Shown here in pieces: positions 20,979-30,191 of a stretch of 64,000 nucleotides of DNA; position 1 is the stretch's first letter, and every line of letters starts with the position of its first letter. The stretch covers positions 1,860,001 to 1,924,000 of the forward strand of contig NZ_AP014509.1 in NCBI RefSeq assembly GCF_000828655.1, read 5' to 3'. The DNA comes from Thermotoga caldifontis AZM44c09. Lineage in GTDB: Bacteria > Thermotogota > Thermotogae > Thermotogales > DSM-5069. Below the pieces are notes generated by a model. It was not told where the DNA came from. It saw only the letters and a list, made by a program, of their open reading frames with translations, and made no database searches. The position numbers and the translations under genes were made by a program.

Positions 20979-22460
20979 ATGCGCGTTGAAGAAGTCATCG
21001 AGGCATTGAGACCCATACTCATCGAAGCCAGGCTCAACGGCAACTTCGGTGAGAACATTGTGGACGTGGTCAACAACTCCAGCCGGGTCAAACCGGGCTG
21101 TCTGTTCGTGTGTCACAGGGGTAAAAGGTTCGATTCGCACGAGATAGCGCAGGAAATTTACAACAAAGGCGCCCGCGTTTTGATCTCGGACCGACCTTTG
21201 AGTGAAAACATCCCGCACGTGATCGTCAGCGACACCAGACTCGCCGAAGCGATCCTGGCGGATGTCTTCTACGCGAGGCCTTACGAAAAACTTCTCGTTG
21301 CGGGTGTCACGGGTACCAACGGAAAAACCACGAGCGTCCATCTCTTCCATCACGTGCTTCAGAGCCTTTCAAGCACCGGAAGCCTCCTCGGAACGGTGTA
21401 TTACGAGATCCTGGGAGAACCGAGGTTCCACCACGATAACACAACCCCAAACGCTTTGGAAATACTCAGGGCGATGAAGAAAACTGTCGATCTGGGCGGT
21501 TCACATTTCGTGATGGAGGTCTCATCGCACGCGCTCGCTCTGAAACGGGTCGAAACGGTGAGGTTCGACATAGCTGCTTTGACGAACATAACGAGGGACC
21601 ATCTGGATTTTCACCAGACGTTCGAGGAGTACACGCAGACGAAGCTGCACATCTTTGATCTGCTGAAAGAGAGTGGAATCGCGCTGATCAGCGACGAGTA
21701 CGCACACCTTTTGAACAGAAAGGTGCGAAAAATCGTCTATGGGATCGCCAGACAGAGCCAGTATCGAATTGAAAACATAGAGATCAGCAGGCACGGGACG
21801 AAGTTCGAAGTGGACTGTCCCGCTGGTAGGTACAGATTGTGGTTCAGAACACCTGGTTATCACAACGCTTACAACGCCACGTTGGTGTTCGCAGGTCTGG
21901 TGGAACTGGGTTACGATCCGAACGACGTTGCTGGTTCCATAGGCACGTTTCCGGGTGTCGACGGCCGGTTTCAGTTCATCCCGGAAGCCAGTCTTCTTGG
22001 CATAGACGTGGTCGTTGACTTCGCCCACAGCCCGGACGCCCTCGAAAAAACCCTGATCACGGCGAAGCACCTCAGCAGTGGTAGGATCATCACCGTCTTC
22101 GGTGCCGGTGGTCAGTCGGACAGAGGAAAAAGGCCCATGATGGCGCAGGTGGTGTGCCGATATTCGGACGTGTCGATCATAACCACCGACGATCCCCGGG
22201 GAGAGGATCCTCTGGAAATACTCGCCGAAGTGGAGCGTGGCGTCCCACCAGGAGCGGCTTACCTCGTGATTCCAGACAGGCGTGAGGCCATCGAAACTGC
22301 CATCACACTGGCGAACCGGGGCGATATGGTCATAGTCGCAGGAAGAGGACACGAAGAGTACCAGATCTTCTCAGATGAGAGGAGAATTCCTTTCAAAGAC
22401 GCGGATGTGATCAGGGAGATAATCCTTCAAGAATACCAGAGGGAAAGACGGCATGTTTGA
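20979..22460 (+). CDS. murE: UDP-N-acetylmuramoyl-tripeptide synthetase (MurE, lysine-type motif)
   Basis: 493 residues of the Mur ligase family. The ATP loop is GVTGTNGKTT, and the central and C-terminal ligase domains are present. The substrate motif reads DDPRGEDP where diaminopimelate-adding enzymes have DNPR. Thermotoga MurE is known to add lysine, and this motif fits that type. It acts in the cytoplasm on UDP-MurNAc-Ala-Glu. The ATG at 20979 has SD GAGGTGAT; an upstream in-frame ATG would put the promoter inside the gene. It overlaps murF by 8 nt. Confidence 0.93.
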   Translation: MRVEEVIEALRPILIEARLNGNFGENIVDVVNNSSRVKPGCLFVCHRGKRFDSHEIAQEIYNKGARVLISDRPLSENIPHVIVSDTRLAEAILADVFYARPYEKLLVAGVTGTNGKTTSVHLFHHVLQSLSSTGSLLGTVYYEILGEPRFHHDNTTPNALEILRAMKKTVDLGGSHFVMEVSSHALALKRVETVRFDIAALTNITRDHLDFHQTFEEYTQTKLHIFDLLKESGIALISDEYAHLLNRKVRKIVYGIARQSQYRIENIEISRHGTKFEVDCPAGRYRLWFRTPGYHNAYNATLVFAGLVELGYDPNDVAGSIGTFPGVDGRFQFIPEASLLGIDVVVDFAHSPDALEKTLITAKHLSSGRIITVFGAGGQSDRGKRPMMAQVVCRYSDVSIITTDDPRGEDPLEILAEVERGVPPGAAYLVIPDRREAIETAITLANRGDMVIVAGRGHEEYQIFSDERRIPFKDADVIREIILQEYQRERRHV

Positions 22461-23718
22461 GAACGCGAAGTTCGTCATAGATTCCAGAGAAGCCTTCGAA
22501 GGCTGTATTTTTGTAGCTCTCAAAGGCGAAAGAACGGATGGACACTATTACGTGCGCGAAGCCCTCGAAAAAGGCGCAGCCCTCGCGGTGGTCGAACGGC
22601 CCGTGGACGTTCAGAAAGAGAAGCTGTACTTCGTCGAGGATACGAGACTTTTCCTTCAGGAACTGGCCAAACAAAAGATTGTCAAACACGAACCTAAAAT
22701 CGTCGGTATAACTGGTTCTAACGGAAAAACCACCGCCAAGGAAATGATCCACCACTGTCTGGGGGAAGAGATCGCCTTCAGAAATTCTGGAAATCTCAAC
22801 ACGGAGATCGGATTGCCTTTATCGATACTGAACGATTATCGTGGTCAGCCTTACATGATCCTGGAAATGGCAATGAACAAACCTGGTGATATAGCCACGC
22901 TGTGTCGCATCGCACAGCCTCACGTTTCGGTTCTCCTCAACGTCGGCACCGCGCACAGGGGCGTTGCAGGTGGAGACGAACAGATCCTGAAGGGCAAACT
23001 CGAGATAGTAGAGAATATGAGAGAAAACGGTATCGCCATCCTGCACAACGATCCAAGGATCCTTGAGAGGGTCAGGAGCAGAGATTTCGTCACCTTCGGT
23101 TTCCAGTCGGGGGATTACCGTCTCACCTCCTACGTTTACGAAGGACTCTCCACGAGGGCGTGGTACGAAACTCCGAAAGGTGTCCACCAGTTACGTTTTT
23201 CGACGATCTTTAACGTGGGACAGTTGGTGAACGTTGCGGCAGTCCTGGCCGTCTTCGATGTTCTGGATCTTCGGGTGGATCTCACGAAGCTGGAGAGTTT
23301 CGTTCCCGTGGGCGGGAGGTTCAGGGTCCTGCTGATAGATGAAGTGTACGTGGTTGACGACACTTACAACGCAAGTTTGGAATCTTTCAAGGTGGCAGTC
23401 GAGACGCTGAAAAAGCTCGGCGAGAGGACCTACGCGGTGGTCGGATCGATAAAGGAACAGGGTGTCTACTCTCAGGAAACGCACAGACAACTCGGAAAGA
23501 TCCTCGAACAGCTCGACGGAGTCTTCGTCTACAATGTCGATCACGAAATCGATTCGATGGAATGCTCCAAGATACTGTTGAAGAGTGACGAACCTGAGGT
23601 GATAGTGACGAAATTGAAGAACTTATTGAGAAGGAAAGATGCCGTGCTGTTCAAAGCTTCACGCGCGGTGGGTATGGAAAAGGTAGTCAATCTCTTTCTG
23701 GGAGGAAAAGCTGAATGA
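22453..23718 (+). CDS. murF: UDP-N-acetylmuramoyl-tripeptide--D-alanyl-D-alanine ligase
   Basis: 421 residues. GITGSNGKTTAKEM is the MurF ATP loop (Lys in AKEM is typical of MurF), NLNTEIGLPL and EMAMNKPGDI are further MurF blocks, and VVDDTYNASLESF lies in the C-terminal domain. It adds D-Ala-D-Ala to make the lipid I precursor. It overlaps murE by 8 nt and mraY by 4 nt. Confidence 0.95.
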   Translation: MFENAKFVIDSREAFEGCIFVALKGERTDGHYYVREALEKGAALAVVERPVDVQKEKLYFVEDTRLFLQELAKQKIVKHEPKIVGITGSNGKTTAKEMIHHCLGEEIAFRNSGNLNTEIGLPLSILNDYRGQPYMILEMAMNKPGDIATLCRIAQPHVSVLLNVGTAHRGVAGGDEQILKGKLEIVENMRENGIAILHNDPRILERVRSRDFVTFGFQSGDYRLTSYVYEGLSTRAWYETPKGVHQLRFSTIFNVGQLVNVAAVLAVFDVLDLRVDLTKLESFVPVGGRFRVLLIDEVYVVDDTYNASLESFKVAVETLKKLGERTYAVVGSIKEQGVYSQETHRQLGKILEQLDGVFVYNVDHEIDSMECSKILLKSDEPEVIVTKLKNLLRRKDAVLFKASRAVGMEKVVNLFLGGKAE

Positions 23719-24620
23719 AGTACTTCGTTTTGACCTTCCTTCCTTGTCTGCTCCTGTATCCATTCCTCATAAAGCTGTTCAAAAAGTACCACATCGGTCA
23801 GTTCATTCGGGAAGAAGGCCCAGACCTCCATGGGTACAAAACGGGCACACCCACGATGGGCGGAATCTTATTTGCTGTTTTTGGGGCCCTATCGTGCTTC
23901 GTATCTGGATACACGATAGACGCTTTGACGATCGTCCTGTTCGCTTTCATCGGTTTCTTAGATGATCTTTTGAGCGTTCTCAGAAAAAAATCTCTCGGTT
24001 TGAGAGCGTGGCAGAAACTTTCTTTACAGTTACTGTTCGCATCGATCCTCGTGTTCTTGATCAAACCCGACACCGAGTTGCAGATTCCATTCACACATGG
24101 GAGACTGGACCTCGGAAACCTCTACTGGGTTTTTGCGGTGCTCTTGATAGCAGGATTGAGCAACGCGTCGAACCTGACTGATGGCCTGGACGGACTCGCA
24201 GCCAGCGTGTTTCTGACGAGTGCGATACCGTACTGGTTTTTGCTCGGAAAGAGTGCTGATTCGCTCATCTTGCTTTCACTGTGTCTGATGGCCTTTCTGT
24301 TCTACAACATCAAACCCGCGAAGATCTTCATGGGTGATACGGGTTCGCTCGTGCTCGGCGCGCTGATAGGGACCGTCGCGGTGAGAACGTCCACCGAGCT
24401 TCTGGCCCTGCTCTTCACGAGTGTGTTCATCGCCGAGACGCTGAGTGTCATGATTCAGGTGAGCAGTTACAAGCTGTTCAAGAGAAGGGTTTTCAAAATG
24501 TCTCCGATACATCACCATTTCGAGTTGCTCGGCTGGAAAGAAGAAAGGATCGTTCAAATGTTTTCACTGACCAATCTCATCGTCTCCATGCTCGCGGTCC
24601 TTGGGGAAAGGATTTCATGA
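23715..24620 (+). CDS. mraY: Phospho-N-acetylmuramoyl-pentapeptide-transferase
   Basis: 301 residues, a multi-span membrane protein with all MraY marks: PTMGGILF, FIGFLDDLLSV (Asp-Asp), NLTDGLDGLA, FMGDTGSL and SPIHHHFEL. It makes lipid I on the inner face of the membrane. It is slightly shorter than the usual length of about 320-360 but has every core motif. The start overlaps murF (ATGA) and the end overlaps the next gene (ATGA). Confidence 0.95.
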   Translation: MKYFVLTFLPCLLLYPFLIKLFKKYHIGQFIREEGPDLHGYKTGTPTMGGILFAVFGALSCFVSGYTIDALTIVLFAFIGFLDDLLSVLRKKSLGLRAWQKLSLQLLFASILVFLIKPDTELQIPFTHGRLDLGNLYWVFAVLLIAGLSNASNLTDGLDGLAASVFLTSAIPYWFLLGKSADSLILLSLCLMAFLFYNIKPAKIFMGDTGSLVLGALIGTVAVRTSTELLALLFTSVFIAETLSVMIQVSSYKLFKRRVFKMSPIHHHFELLGWKEERIVQMFSLTNLIVSMLAVLGERIS

Positions 24621-25618
24621 GGAAGATTTCCCTGTCCTTTCTCTTGCTCGTCTGTTCGCTCTTCGCTCACCAGGTCACATCGATCGGAATTGGTTATGGG
24701 TACACCAAGATGACACTCAACGAAGGGATCGTGTGCCTGGTCAGACCGAAGCCCGCATCGGTCTTAGTTTTCACCGACACGGGACAGTTCCTTTCAGAGA
24801 TATCTTCAGGGCTTTCTTATCCGGCGTGGGCCATCCACCACGCTGGTTACGTTTTCGTGAGCGACTATCACAGATCGAGCGTTGTGGTGTACACGATCTT
24901 CGGAAAGTTCGTCAGGCGTATCCAGGTGGAAAACTATCCTACGGTGTTGAAGATCTTCGGCGGGAAGCTTTACGTACTGTGCTCGAAGGAACCTGCCGTT
25001 TACACGATCGATCCTCAAAGATTCGACATCGAGCAGAAGTTCACCTTCGATTCTCCAACGCTTTATTTTGAGCCAACCCAAGAAGGAGTGATTTACCTCC
25101 ATTACTACGCAAACGACAAGACGATCGAAATACTGGGTTCGCAGAGGAAGATCGTGACGATCAAAGATTTCAGAACCCCGGTCAAGCTTCTCCAGAAAGG
25201 CGGGCGAGCCTACCTTCTGGGTTACATGGATGGCAAGCTCGCCTGCCTGGATTCTTCCTGGAGAATCGTCTGGCAGCAGAACCTGGACGATCTCGCGAGG
25301 GACGTGCTCTTCACGAACGACGTTCTGGTGGTCAGTAGCCTGGTTCAACCCAGACTGTCTGTCGTTGACCTTTCCGGAAACGTTGTGAAGTATTTACCTT
25401 TACCACATCCTGTCCACCGGCTGGAACAGATCAAAGGATTCATCGCCGCACTGAACCATGTGCCCGGTGAAGTTTACCTGATCGATCCGAAGACAGGAGA
25501 GTTCGACACCATCGAAGTTGGTGATTATGCCGTTGAGATGTGCAGAACGGTTGATGAGAGGTTGATCGTCCTCTGCTCCGATTCTGGCCAGCTGTTTTTT
25601 ATCACGCCTTCGCTTTGA
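24617..25618 (+). CDS. Secreted beta-propeller-like protein of unknown function
   Basis: 333 residues. The first 18 or so (RKISLSFLLLVCSLFAHQV) form a signal peptide. The rest is a chain of short beta-strand repeats with Val/Tyr/Asp patterns (VFVSDYHRSSVVVYTIFGKFVRRI, YVLCSKEPAVYTIDPQRF, VLVVSSLVQPRLSVVDLSGNVV, AALNHVPGEVYLIDPKTG), as in YncE or NHL propellers. It is translationally coupled to mraY, so an envelope role near peptidoglycan synthesis is possible. No enzyme motif is seen. Its last 17 nt overlap the end of acpP, which runs the other way. Confidence 0.65.
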   Translation: MRKISLSFLLLVCSLFAHQVTSIGIGYGYTKMTLNEGIVCLVRPKPASVLVFTDTGQFLSEISSGLSYPAWAIHHAGYVFVSDYHRSSVVVYTIFGKFVRRIQVENYPTVLKIFGGKLYVLCSKEPAVYTIDPQRFDIEQKFTFDSPTLYFEPTQEGVIYLHYYANDKTIEILGSQRKIVTIKDFRTPVKLLQKGGRAYLLGYMDGKLACLDSSWRIVWQQNLDDLARDVLFTNDVLVVSSLVQPRLSVVDLSGNVVKYLPLPHPVHRLEQIKGFIAALNHVPGEVYLIDPKTGEFDTIEVGDYAVEMCRTVDERLIVLCSDSGQLFFITPSL

Positions 25619-25844
25619 CGATGTAATCGACGACTTCCTTCACCGTCGAAATCTTTTGGAGCTGATCGTCCGCGATCTTCACTCCGAACTCTTCCTCGAA
25701 CGCCATCACAAGGTCAACCAGATCGAGTGAATCTGCACCGAGGTCTTTCACGATGTTGCTCTCTTCCTTGATCTGGTCCTTCTTGATTCCGAGTTTGTCC
25801 GAGAGTATCGTGGCAACCTTTTCGAAAACCTGAGCACGATTCAT
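25602..25844 (-). CDS. acpP: Acyl carrier protein
   Basis: 80 residues, acidic. The 4'-phosphopantetheine site is Ser39 in LGADSLDLVDLV. It carries acyl chains in fatty acid synthesis. The ATG at 25844 (MNRAQVFEKV) has a GGAGGTTG-type SD; longer in-frame starts would place the promoter inside the gene. It stands alone, with its own promoter at 25879-25907. Confidence 0.95.
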   Translation of the reverse strand: MNRAQVFEKVATILSDKLGIKKDQIKEESNIVKDLGADSLDLVDLVMAFEEEFGVKIADDQLQKISTVKEVVDYIVKAKA

Positions 25845-25878
25845 CTTTTCAACCTCCCGCTGTGATCGATCTGCTGAA

Positions 25879-25907
25879 ATTATAGATTGCAAGAGGGTTT
25901 GCGTCAA
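25879..25907 (-). promoter_or_regulatory. Promoter of acpP
   Basis: TTGACG (25907-25902), a 17-nt spacer and a perfect TATAAT (25884-25879), 34 nt before the acpP ATG. Confidence 0.85.
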
Positions 25908-26020
25908 ATGAAGTGTTTTCTTCCTTTGTGTTTTTCAAATCAAACACATCTCCTCGCTGAATGCTTAACTTTTTGGGAAATTCAAGCACGCAAGAGGTTG
26001 AAAAGCTGGCAGGTTCAGCT

Positions 26021-26809
26021 TCACAAAAGTGCGCTTTCAATCATCTGACGCAGTTTCAAGGCATCTCTGACGGCGTTGCCACGATAACAGTTGTTGAAGA
26101 AGACGAAGGTGTCCATCGCGTGATTCGAGAGGCGCAGTATGTCTGCAGCAAAAACCTTGAGCTCTTCATCGCTGTACTTGTAGTTGTAGCGTTCTCCCTC
26201 CGGTGCGTTGAACCAGTCTCTGTTTCTGCCGTGCAATCTGAAGTAACACACGTTGCTCGTCAGCCTTGGCACGTAAGGAAACAGTTCGCGCAGGTTCGGT
26301 TCATCAACGATGACGAACGTGAAACCGCAGGATTTGAGAAGTTCGTAAGCTGTTTCGTTGTCCCAGGAAGCGTGCCTGAACTCCACGGCGACGGGCAGGT
26401 CTATCTTCTTTCGGAGCATCTGCAGGTACTGCCTGTTAGCAGGAGTATCTCTGAAGGAGTATGGAAACTGTGCGAGCAGGATTTTGAGCCTTCCTTCTTC
26501 CACCATGGGCGCCAGGGCCTCGATGGTTTTCTTCACATCTTCCTCCGGGAAAAGGTTGGATTTCCAGGCTTCGTGTGTCACCGATGCGGGAAGTTTTACA
26601 CTGAAAACGAAATCGCTCGGCGTTCTTCTGAGCATCGAAACGATCGTCCTGTAGCCTGGCAGGGCGTAATAGGTGAAGTTGAGTTCGACGGCCTTGAACT
26701 TCCAGACAGCGGCGTAGTACTTCAACATGTCCGATTTGCTTATGCCTTCAGGATACACTTCTCCTATCCAGTCATTGAAAGAATAACCACTCGTGCCGAT
26801 GTAGATCAA
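26021..26809 (-). CDS. DUF72 family protein (YecE-like)
   Basis: 262 residues of the DUF72 TIM-barrel-like family: YIGTSGYSFNDW at the start, ELNFTYYALP, FSVKLPASVTHE, VAVEFRHASW and YFRLHGRN are its known blocks. Its biochemical role is not established. The start is TTG at 26809 with GAGGGG 7 nt upstream. Right after the stop a short hairpin (AGCTG / CAGCT) followed by TTTC may be a weak terminator. It is divergent from nfo with only 45 bp between start codons. Confidence 0.85.
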   Translation of the reverse strand: MIYIGTSGYSFNDWIGEVYPEGISKSDMLKYYAAVWKFKAVELNFTYYALPGYRTIVSMLRRTPSDFVFSVKLPASVTHEAWKSNLFPEEDVKKTIEALAPMVEEGRLKILLAQFPYSFRDTPANRQYLQMLRKKIDLPVAVEFRHASWDNETAYELLKSCGFTFVIVDEPNLRELFPYVPRLTSNVCYFRLHGRNRDWFNAPEGERYNYKYSDEELKVFAADILRLSNHAMDTFVFFNNCYRGNAVRDALKLRQMIESALL

Positions 26810-26854
26810 CGCGGATCCCCTCAACTATGCTATCATTTGTTACAGGTGATGGAA

Positions 26855-27703
26855 ATGGTGAGGATCGGTGCGCACATGCCCATAAGTAAGGGGTTCGAGA
26901 GTGTTCCAGAACTCACAGTGCAGATAGGTGGAAACTGCTTCCAGATCTTCCCGCACAGTCCAAGGACCTGGACCGCGAAGATGCCCTCCAGGAAGACGTG
27001 CGAACTGTTCCGTGCGATGATGGAAAAACACCAGATAGATTTCGAAAGTGCCTTCTGTCACACGGGTTATCTCATAAACTTAGCGAGCCCGATCGACGAA
27101 AATTGGAACAGATCCGTTCAGCTTCTGATACTCGAAGGCAAGATCTGTGAGGCGCTGGGAATAAGGTATCTCAACGCCCATCCGGGCAGTCACACCGGCG
27201 CCGGCGAAGAACTCGGTTTCGAGAGAATAACCGCAGCGGTCAACGAGTTTTTGAAGAACACGAAGGACGTGATGCTGCTTCTGGAGAACGTATCACCCAA
27301 GGGTGGAAACATCGGCTACAACTTCGACCAGATCAAACGTATCATCGATTCGTCGATCGATCCCTCGAGGATCGGCATCACCTACGACACCTGCCACGGT
27401 TTCGATGCGGGTTACGACATCACCACGGAGGATGCGGTACGAAAGTTACTCCATGAGATAGATTCCAAAATAGGGCTCGAAAAGCTCAAGATGATACACC
27501 TCAACGATTCCAAAGCCCCGCTCGGCAAACCCACAGACAGGCATGAAAACATTGGAAAAGGTTTCATCGGCGAAAAGGGGTTCAGGGTGTTTCTCAGCTT
27601 TGAGGAGATCCAGCGTGTACCGTGGATACTGGAAACCCCCGGCGATGAAGCAGAGCACGCACAGGACATCGCGAAAGTTAAAGAGATCCTCGGGTTGATG
27701 TGA
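26855..27703 (+). CDS. nfo: Endonuclease IV (AP endonuclease)
   Basis: 282 residues of the Nfo family: IGAHMPISKGF at the start, NAHPGSHTGAG, LLENVSPKGG, TYDTCHGFDAGYD, HLNDSKAPLG, DRHENIGKGFIG and PWILETPG carry the zinc-binding His, Asp and Glu residues. It cuts DNA at abasic sites. The ATG at 26855 (MVRIGAHM) has AGGTGAT before it and matches family starts. The open frame continues far upstream, but that extension lies opposite DUF72 and is not coding. Confidence 0.95.
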   Translation: MVRIGAHMPISKGFESVPELTVQIGGNCFQIFPHSPRTWTAKMPSRKTCELFRAMMEKHQIDFESAFCHTGYLINLASPIDENWNRSVQLLILEGKICEALGIRYLNAHPGSHTGAGEELGFERITAAVNEFLKNTKDVMLLLENVSPKGGNIGYNFDQIKRIIDSSIDPSRIGITYDTCHGFDAGYDITTEDAVRKLLHEIDSKIGLEKLKMIHLNDSKAPLGKPTDRHENIGKGFIGEKGFRVFLSFEEIQRVPWILETPGDEAEHAQDIAKVKEILGLM

Positions 27704-29347
27704 ATGATCGACGCCTTCGTCCTGAGGAAAGTTGTTCGGGATCTTTCCATCCTCCAAGGTGAGGCGCTGAGGCAGATCCACCAGTGCGGAAAGTTCTGTC
27801 TTCAGCTGATTTTTCAACGCGCCACCGTTAGAGTTTCCGTTGAACCTGGCCTGGCACACGTCTGTTTGGCAGACAAAGAAGATCTTTCGGGCCAAAATCC
27901 TTCGAACTTCGTCACGTTCGCCCGATCGCGACTGCGCAATGCGAGGTTGAAAGATGTCCATCAGGTGGATCTCGATAGGATCTTGTGTTTCGTCTTCGAT
28001 AAGATCGACGAAACCGGTGAAAGGCACGAGTACAGGCTCTACGTTGAACTCTTCGGTAGTCGATCCAACGTCGTTCTGGTTGAAGGTGAGAGAGTCCTGG
28101 ACGACTTCAGATCGTTCCTCGAAAAGGATAGCCCGTACAATCTTGCCCCCAGCAAGCTGAACCCCATCGATGGTTTCGAAATCACGTTCGACAGCAACAA
28201 GATGCTCTCTAAGTACATCGTCGATGAAATCGCTGGATTCTCCAGATTGACCGCCCAGGAGGTTCTGTTCCGCGCAAAAATCACGGACAAACCCGTTAGT
28301 ATGTTGACTGAAGGAGAGAAAGTCGCACTCAAGCTGGCTCTGTTTTCCATCATCGACGATTTCGAAAAACCAACCTGCTACGTTTATGAACTGCAGGGGA
28401 AACGCTTCGTTTCCGCGTATCCTTTGAAGGTGCTCAGCTCTTTTTTAGAGAGATACGATTCTGCTTCCCGCGCGGTGGATGAAGCCTATTTTTGGAATTT
28501 GAGAAAAGTGAAGATGGAAAAGCTTCGCCAGCAACTCTCCTCCGTTGTCGAAGAGAAGCTCAAGAAACAGGAGAAACTCCTGCAAGCGCTTTTCGATGAA
28601 GCGAAGGAGTGTGAAAAGGCGGAGGAATACAAACGCTACGGGGAACTGTTGAAGTACGCAAACGATGCAGATGTCAGCGGATCTGCCGTGAAATGTTTCG
28701 ACTGGCAGAGTGGCAAAACTGTCACTGTACCGCTCGCACCTGGTAAAGACGTCAAGCGAAGCGCACAGTTTTACTTCGAGCAGTACAAGAAACTCAAGGA
28801 AAAATCACAGATACTGAAAACGAGGATAGAGCAACTTCAGAGGCAGAACGAGTACCTCGAAGAGATACTCTACAACCTCGAGTCATCAGAAACGCTGGAA
28901 GATCTCGAAGAGATAGAGGAAGAACTTGCGGAAAGTGGACTCGTTCACAGAAAATCCTCCTCTCACAAGAAGACCGAAGAACCAGGTTTCAGAAAGTTCG
29001 TTTACAACGGTTTCACGATACTGGTCGGAAAGAACAACAAACAGAACGAGGCGCTCGTGAGGAAAGCCAGCGATTCTGACATCTGGCTACACGTTCAACA
29101 ATCGCCTGGTGCCCACGTGATCGTACGCACAGAAGGAAGAGCCGTCCCGAGAGACGTTTTACTCTACGCAGCCTCAATAGCAGCGTATTATTCCAAAGCG
29201 CGTTACTCCTCTAATGTTCCGGTGGATTACACGCTCGTCAAGAACGTCCACAAACCGAAAGGCTCTCCACCCGGGATGGTCCTCTACACGAACTACGAAA
29301 CGCTGTTCGTGAACCCCCTCGATCCCGAGTCCGAACAAAAAGTTTAA
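27704..29347 (+). CDS. NFACT-family protein (RqcH/FbpA-like)
   Basis: 547 residues in the NFACT layout: NFACT-N (FVLRKVVRDL... to about 200), a long charged coiled coil (about 255-390), and the C-terminal NFACT-R domain with LVGKNNKQNEALVRKASDSDIWLHVQQSPGAHVIV. Bacterial RqcH binds stalled 50S-tRNA complexes and adds alanine tails in ribosome quality control. The name fibronectin-binding protein is historical. The ATG overlaps nothing but follows the nfo stop directly. Whether the alanine-tailing residues are all kept was not checked. Confidence 0.88.
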   Translation: MIDAFVLRKVVRDLSILQGEALRQIHQCGKFCLQLIFQRATVRVSVEPGLAHVCLADKEDLSGQNPSNFVTFARSRLRNARLKDVHQVDLDRILCFVFDKIDETGERHEYRLYVELFGSRSNVVLVEGERVLDDFRSFLEKDSPYNLAPSKLNPIDGFEITFDSNKMLSKYIVDEIAGFSRLTAQEVLFRAKITDKPVSMLTEGEKVALKLALFSIIDDFEKPTCYVYELQGKRFVSAYPLKVLSSFLERYDSASRAVDEAYFWNLRKVKMEKLRQQLSSVVEEKLKKQEKLLQALFDEAKECEKAEEYKRYGELLKYANDADVSGSAVKCFDWQSGKTVTVPLAPGKDVKRSAQFYFEQYKKLKEKSQILKTRIEQLQRQNEYLEEILYNLESSETLEDLEEIEEELAESGLVHRKSSSHKKTEEPGFRKFVYNGFTILVGKNNKQNEALVRKASDSDIWLHVQQSPGAHVIVRTEGRAVPRDVLLYAASIAAYYSKARYSSNVPVDYTLVKNVHKPKGSPPGMVLYTNYETLFVNPLDPESEQKV

Positions 29348-29355
29348 GCTGACTC

Positions 29356-29386
29356 TTGACAAAATTGATACCTGTGCTAATATAAT
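29356..29386 (+). promoter_or_regulatory. Promoter of the ABC-2 exporter operon
   Basis: TTGACA (29356-29361) is followed after 16 nt by TAATAT with an extended -10 TG (TGC-TAATAT, 29378-29383), or after 19 nt by TATAAT (29381-29386). The gene starts at 29414. Confidence 0.8.
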
Positions 29387-29413
29387 TTCAGAACTAAAAG
29401 AGGGGGTTCAAAA

Positions 29414-30181
29414 ATGTGGAGAGCATTCCTCGCAAATCTTGAAAAAAGTTTCATCGAGTTCAAACGCTACTACTTCAACTCGATCTCCAGCATCGCCACG
29501 TTCTTGATATTCTTCTACCTTTTGTTCTTCGGCGTGAAAACGATAGGAGGTCCGACGGTAGATTCGTCGTCCACACTGGACGGCATCATAGTGGGCTACT
29601 TCATGTGGGTCATGTTCATCTTTTCGTTCCAGGGTGTCGCGTGGGGGATCATCGAAGAAGCACAACGCGGCACTCTCGAACAGATCTTCACTTCTCCTAT
29701 CGCCTTCGAGTATCAGATGTTTTTCAGGATGATCAGCGACTTTCTTTTCAACGTGCTGTTCGCGATCCCCTTGATGTACTTCGCCGCCTTCACGACGGGC
29801 CGAAGGATCGGCTTCGACCTCCCCACACTGCTCTATTTGATGGTAGCGGGAACCATGTCTGCGCTCGGTATCGGCATGATTCTCGGCGGTATAGCGCTCA
29901 TCTTCAAGAGGATCTCCTCGTTCATTCAAATAGTGACGATTGGTTCTCTCTCTTTCACCATGTTCGAAGCGAGTTCGCTCTGGCACAGAATGCTTCCCAT
30001 GTCCCAGGCGAGTTACATGATGAGGGCTTTAGCGATCGACGGCACGAAACTTCATCAGTTTTCATTGTCGGATCATTTGATCCTCTGGCTGGTTGCGCTG
30101 GTTTATCTATCGATAGGTTTTTTGGTTTTCCGACTGTTCGAGAGGCGCGCAACGATCATGGGCAGTCTGTCCCAGTATTGA
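29414..30181 (+). CDS. ABC-2 type transporter permease
   Basis: 255 residues with six predicted membrane spans (about 22-42, 60-80, 108-130, 138-160, 170-185, 225-245) and the ABC-2 block GIIEEAQRGTLEQIFTSPI between spans 2 and 3. It forms the membrane part of an exporter with the next gene. The substrate cannot be told; small exporters of this kind move drugs, lipids or peptides. It has its own promoter upstream. Confidence 0.85.
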   Translation: MWRAFLANLEKSFIEFKRYYFNSISSIATFLIFFYLLFFGVKTIGGPTVDSSSTLDGIIVGYFMWVMFIFSFQGVAWGIIEEAQRGTLEQIFTSPIAFEYQMFFRMISDFLFNVLFAIPLMYFAAFTTGRRIGFDLPTLLYLMVAGTMSALGIGMILGGIALIFKRISSFIQIVTIGSLSFTMFEASSLWHRMLPMSQASYMMRALAIDGTKLHQFSLSDHLILWLVALVYLSIGFLVFRLFERRATIMGSLSQY

Positions 30182-30191
30182 GGTGATCGGC

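Noticed and set aside
24601-25071. 156-codon plus-strand frame over the start of the propeller gene
   Set aside because: It is a shifted-frame shadow. The frame at 24617 has a signal peptide, couples to mraY and covers the whole region.
25961-26854. Long upstream extension of the nfo frame opposite DUF72
   Set aside because: It gives no recognisable domain. DUF72 on the other strand is clearly coding, and the ATG at 26855 has an SD and matches endonuclease IV starts.
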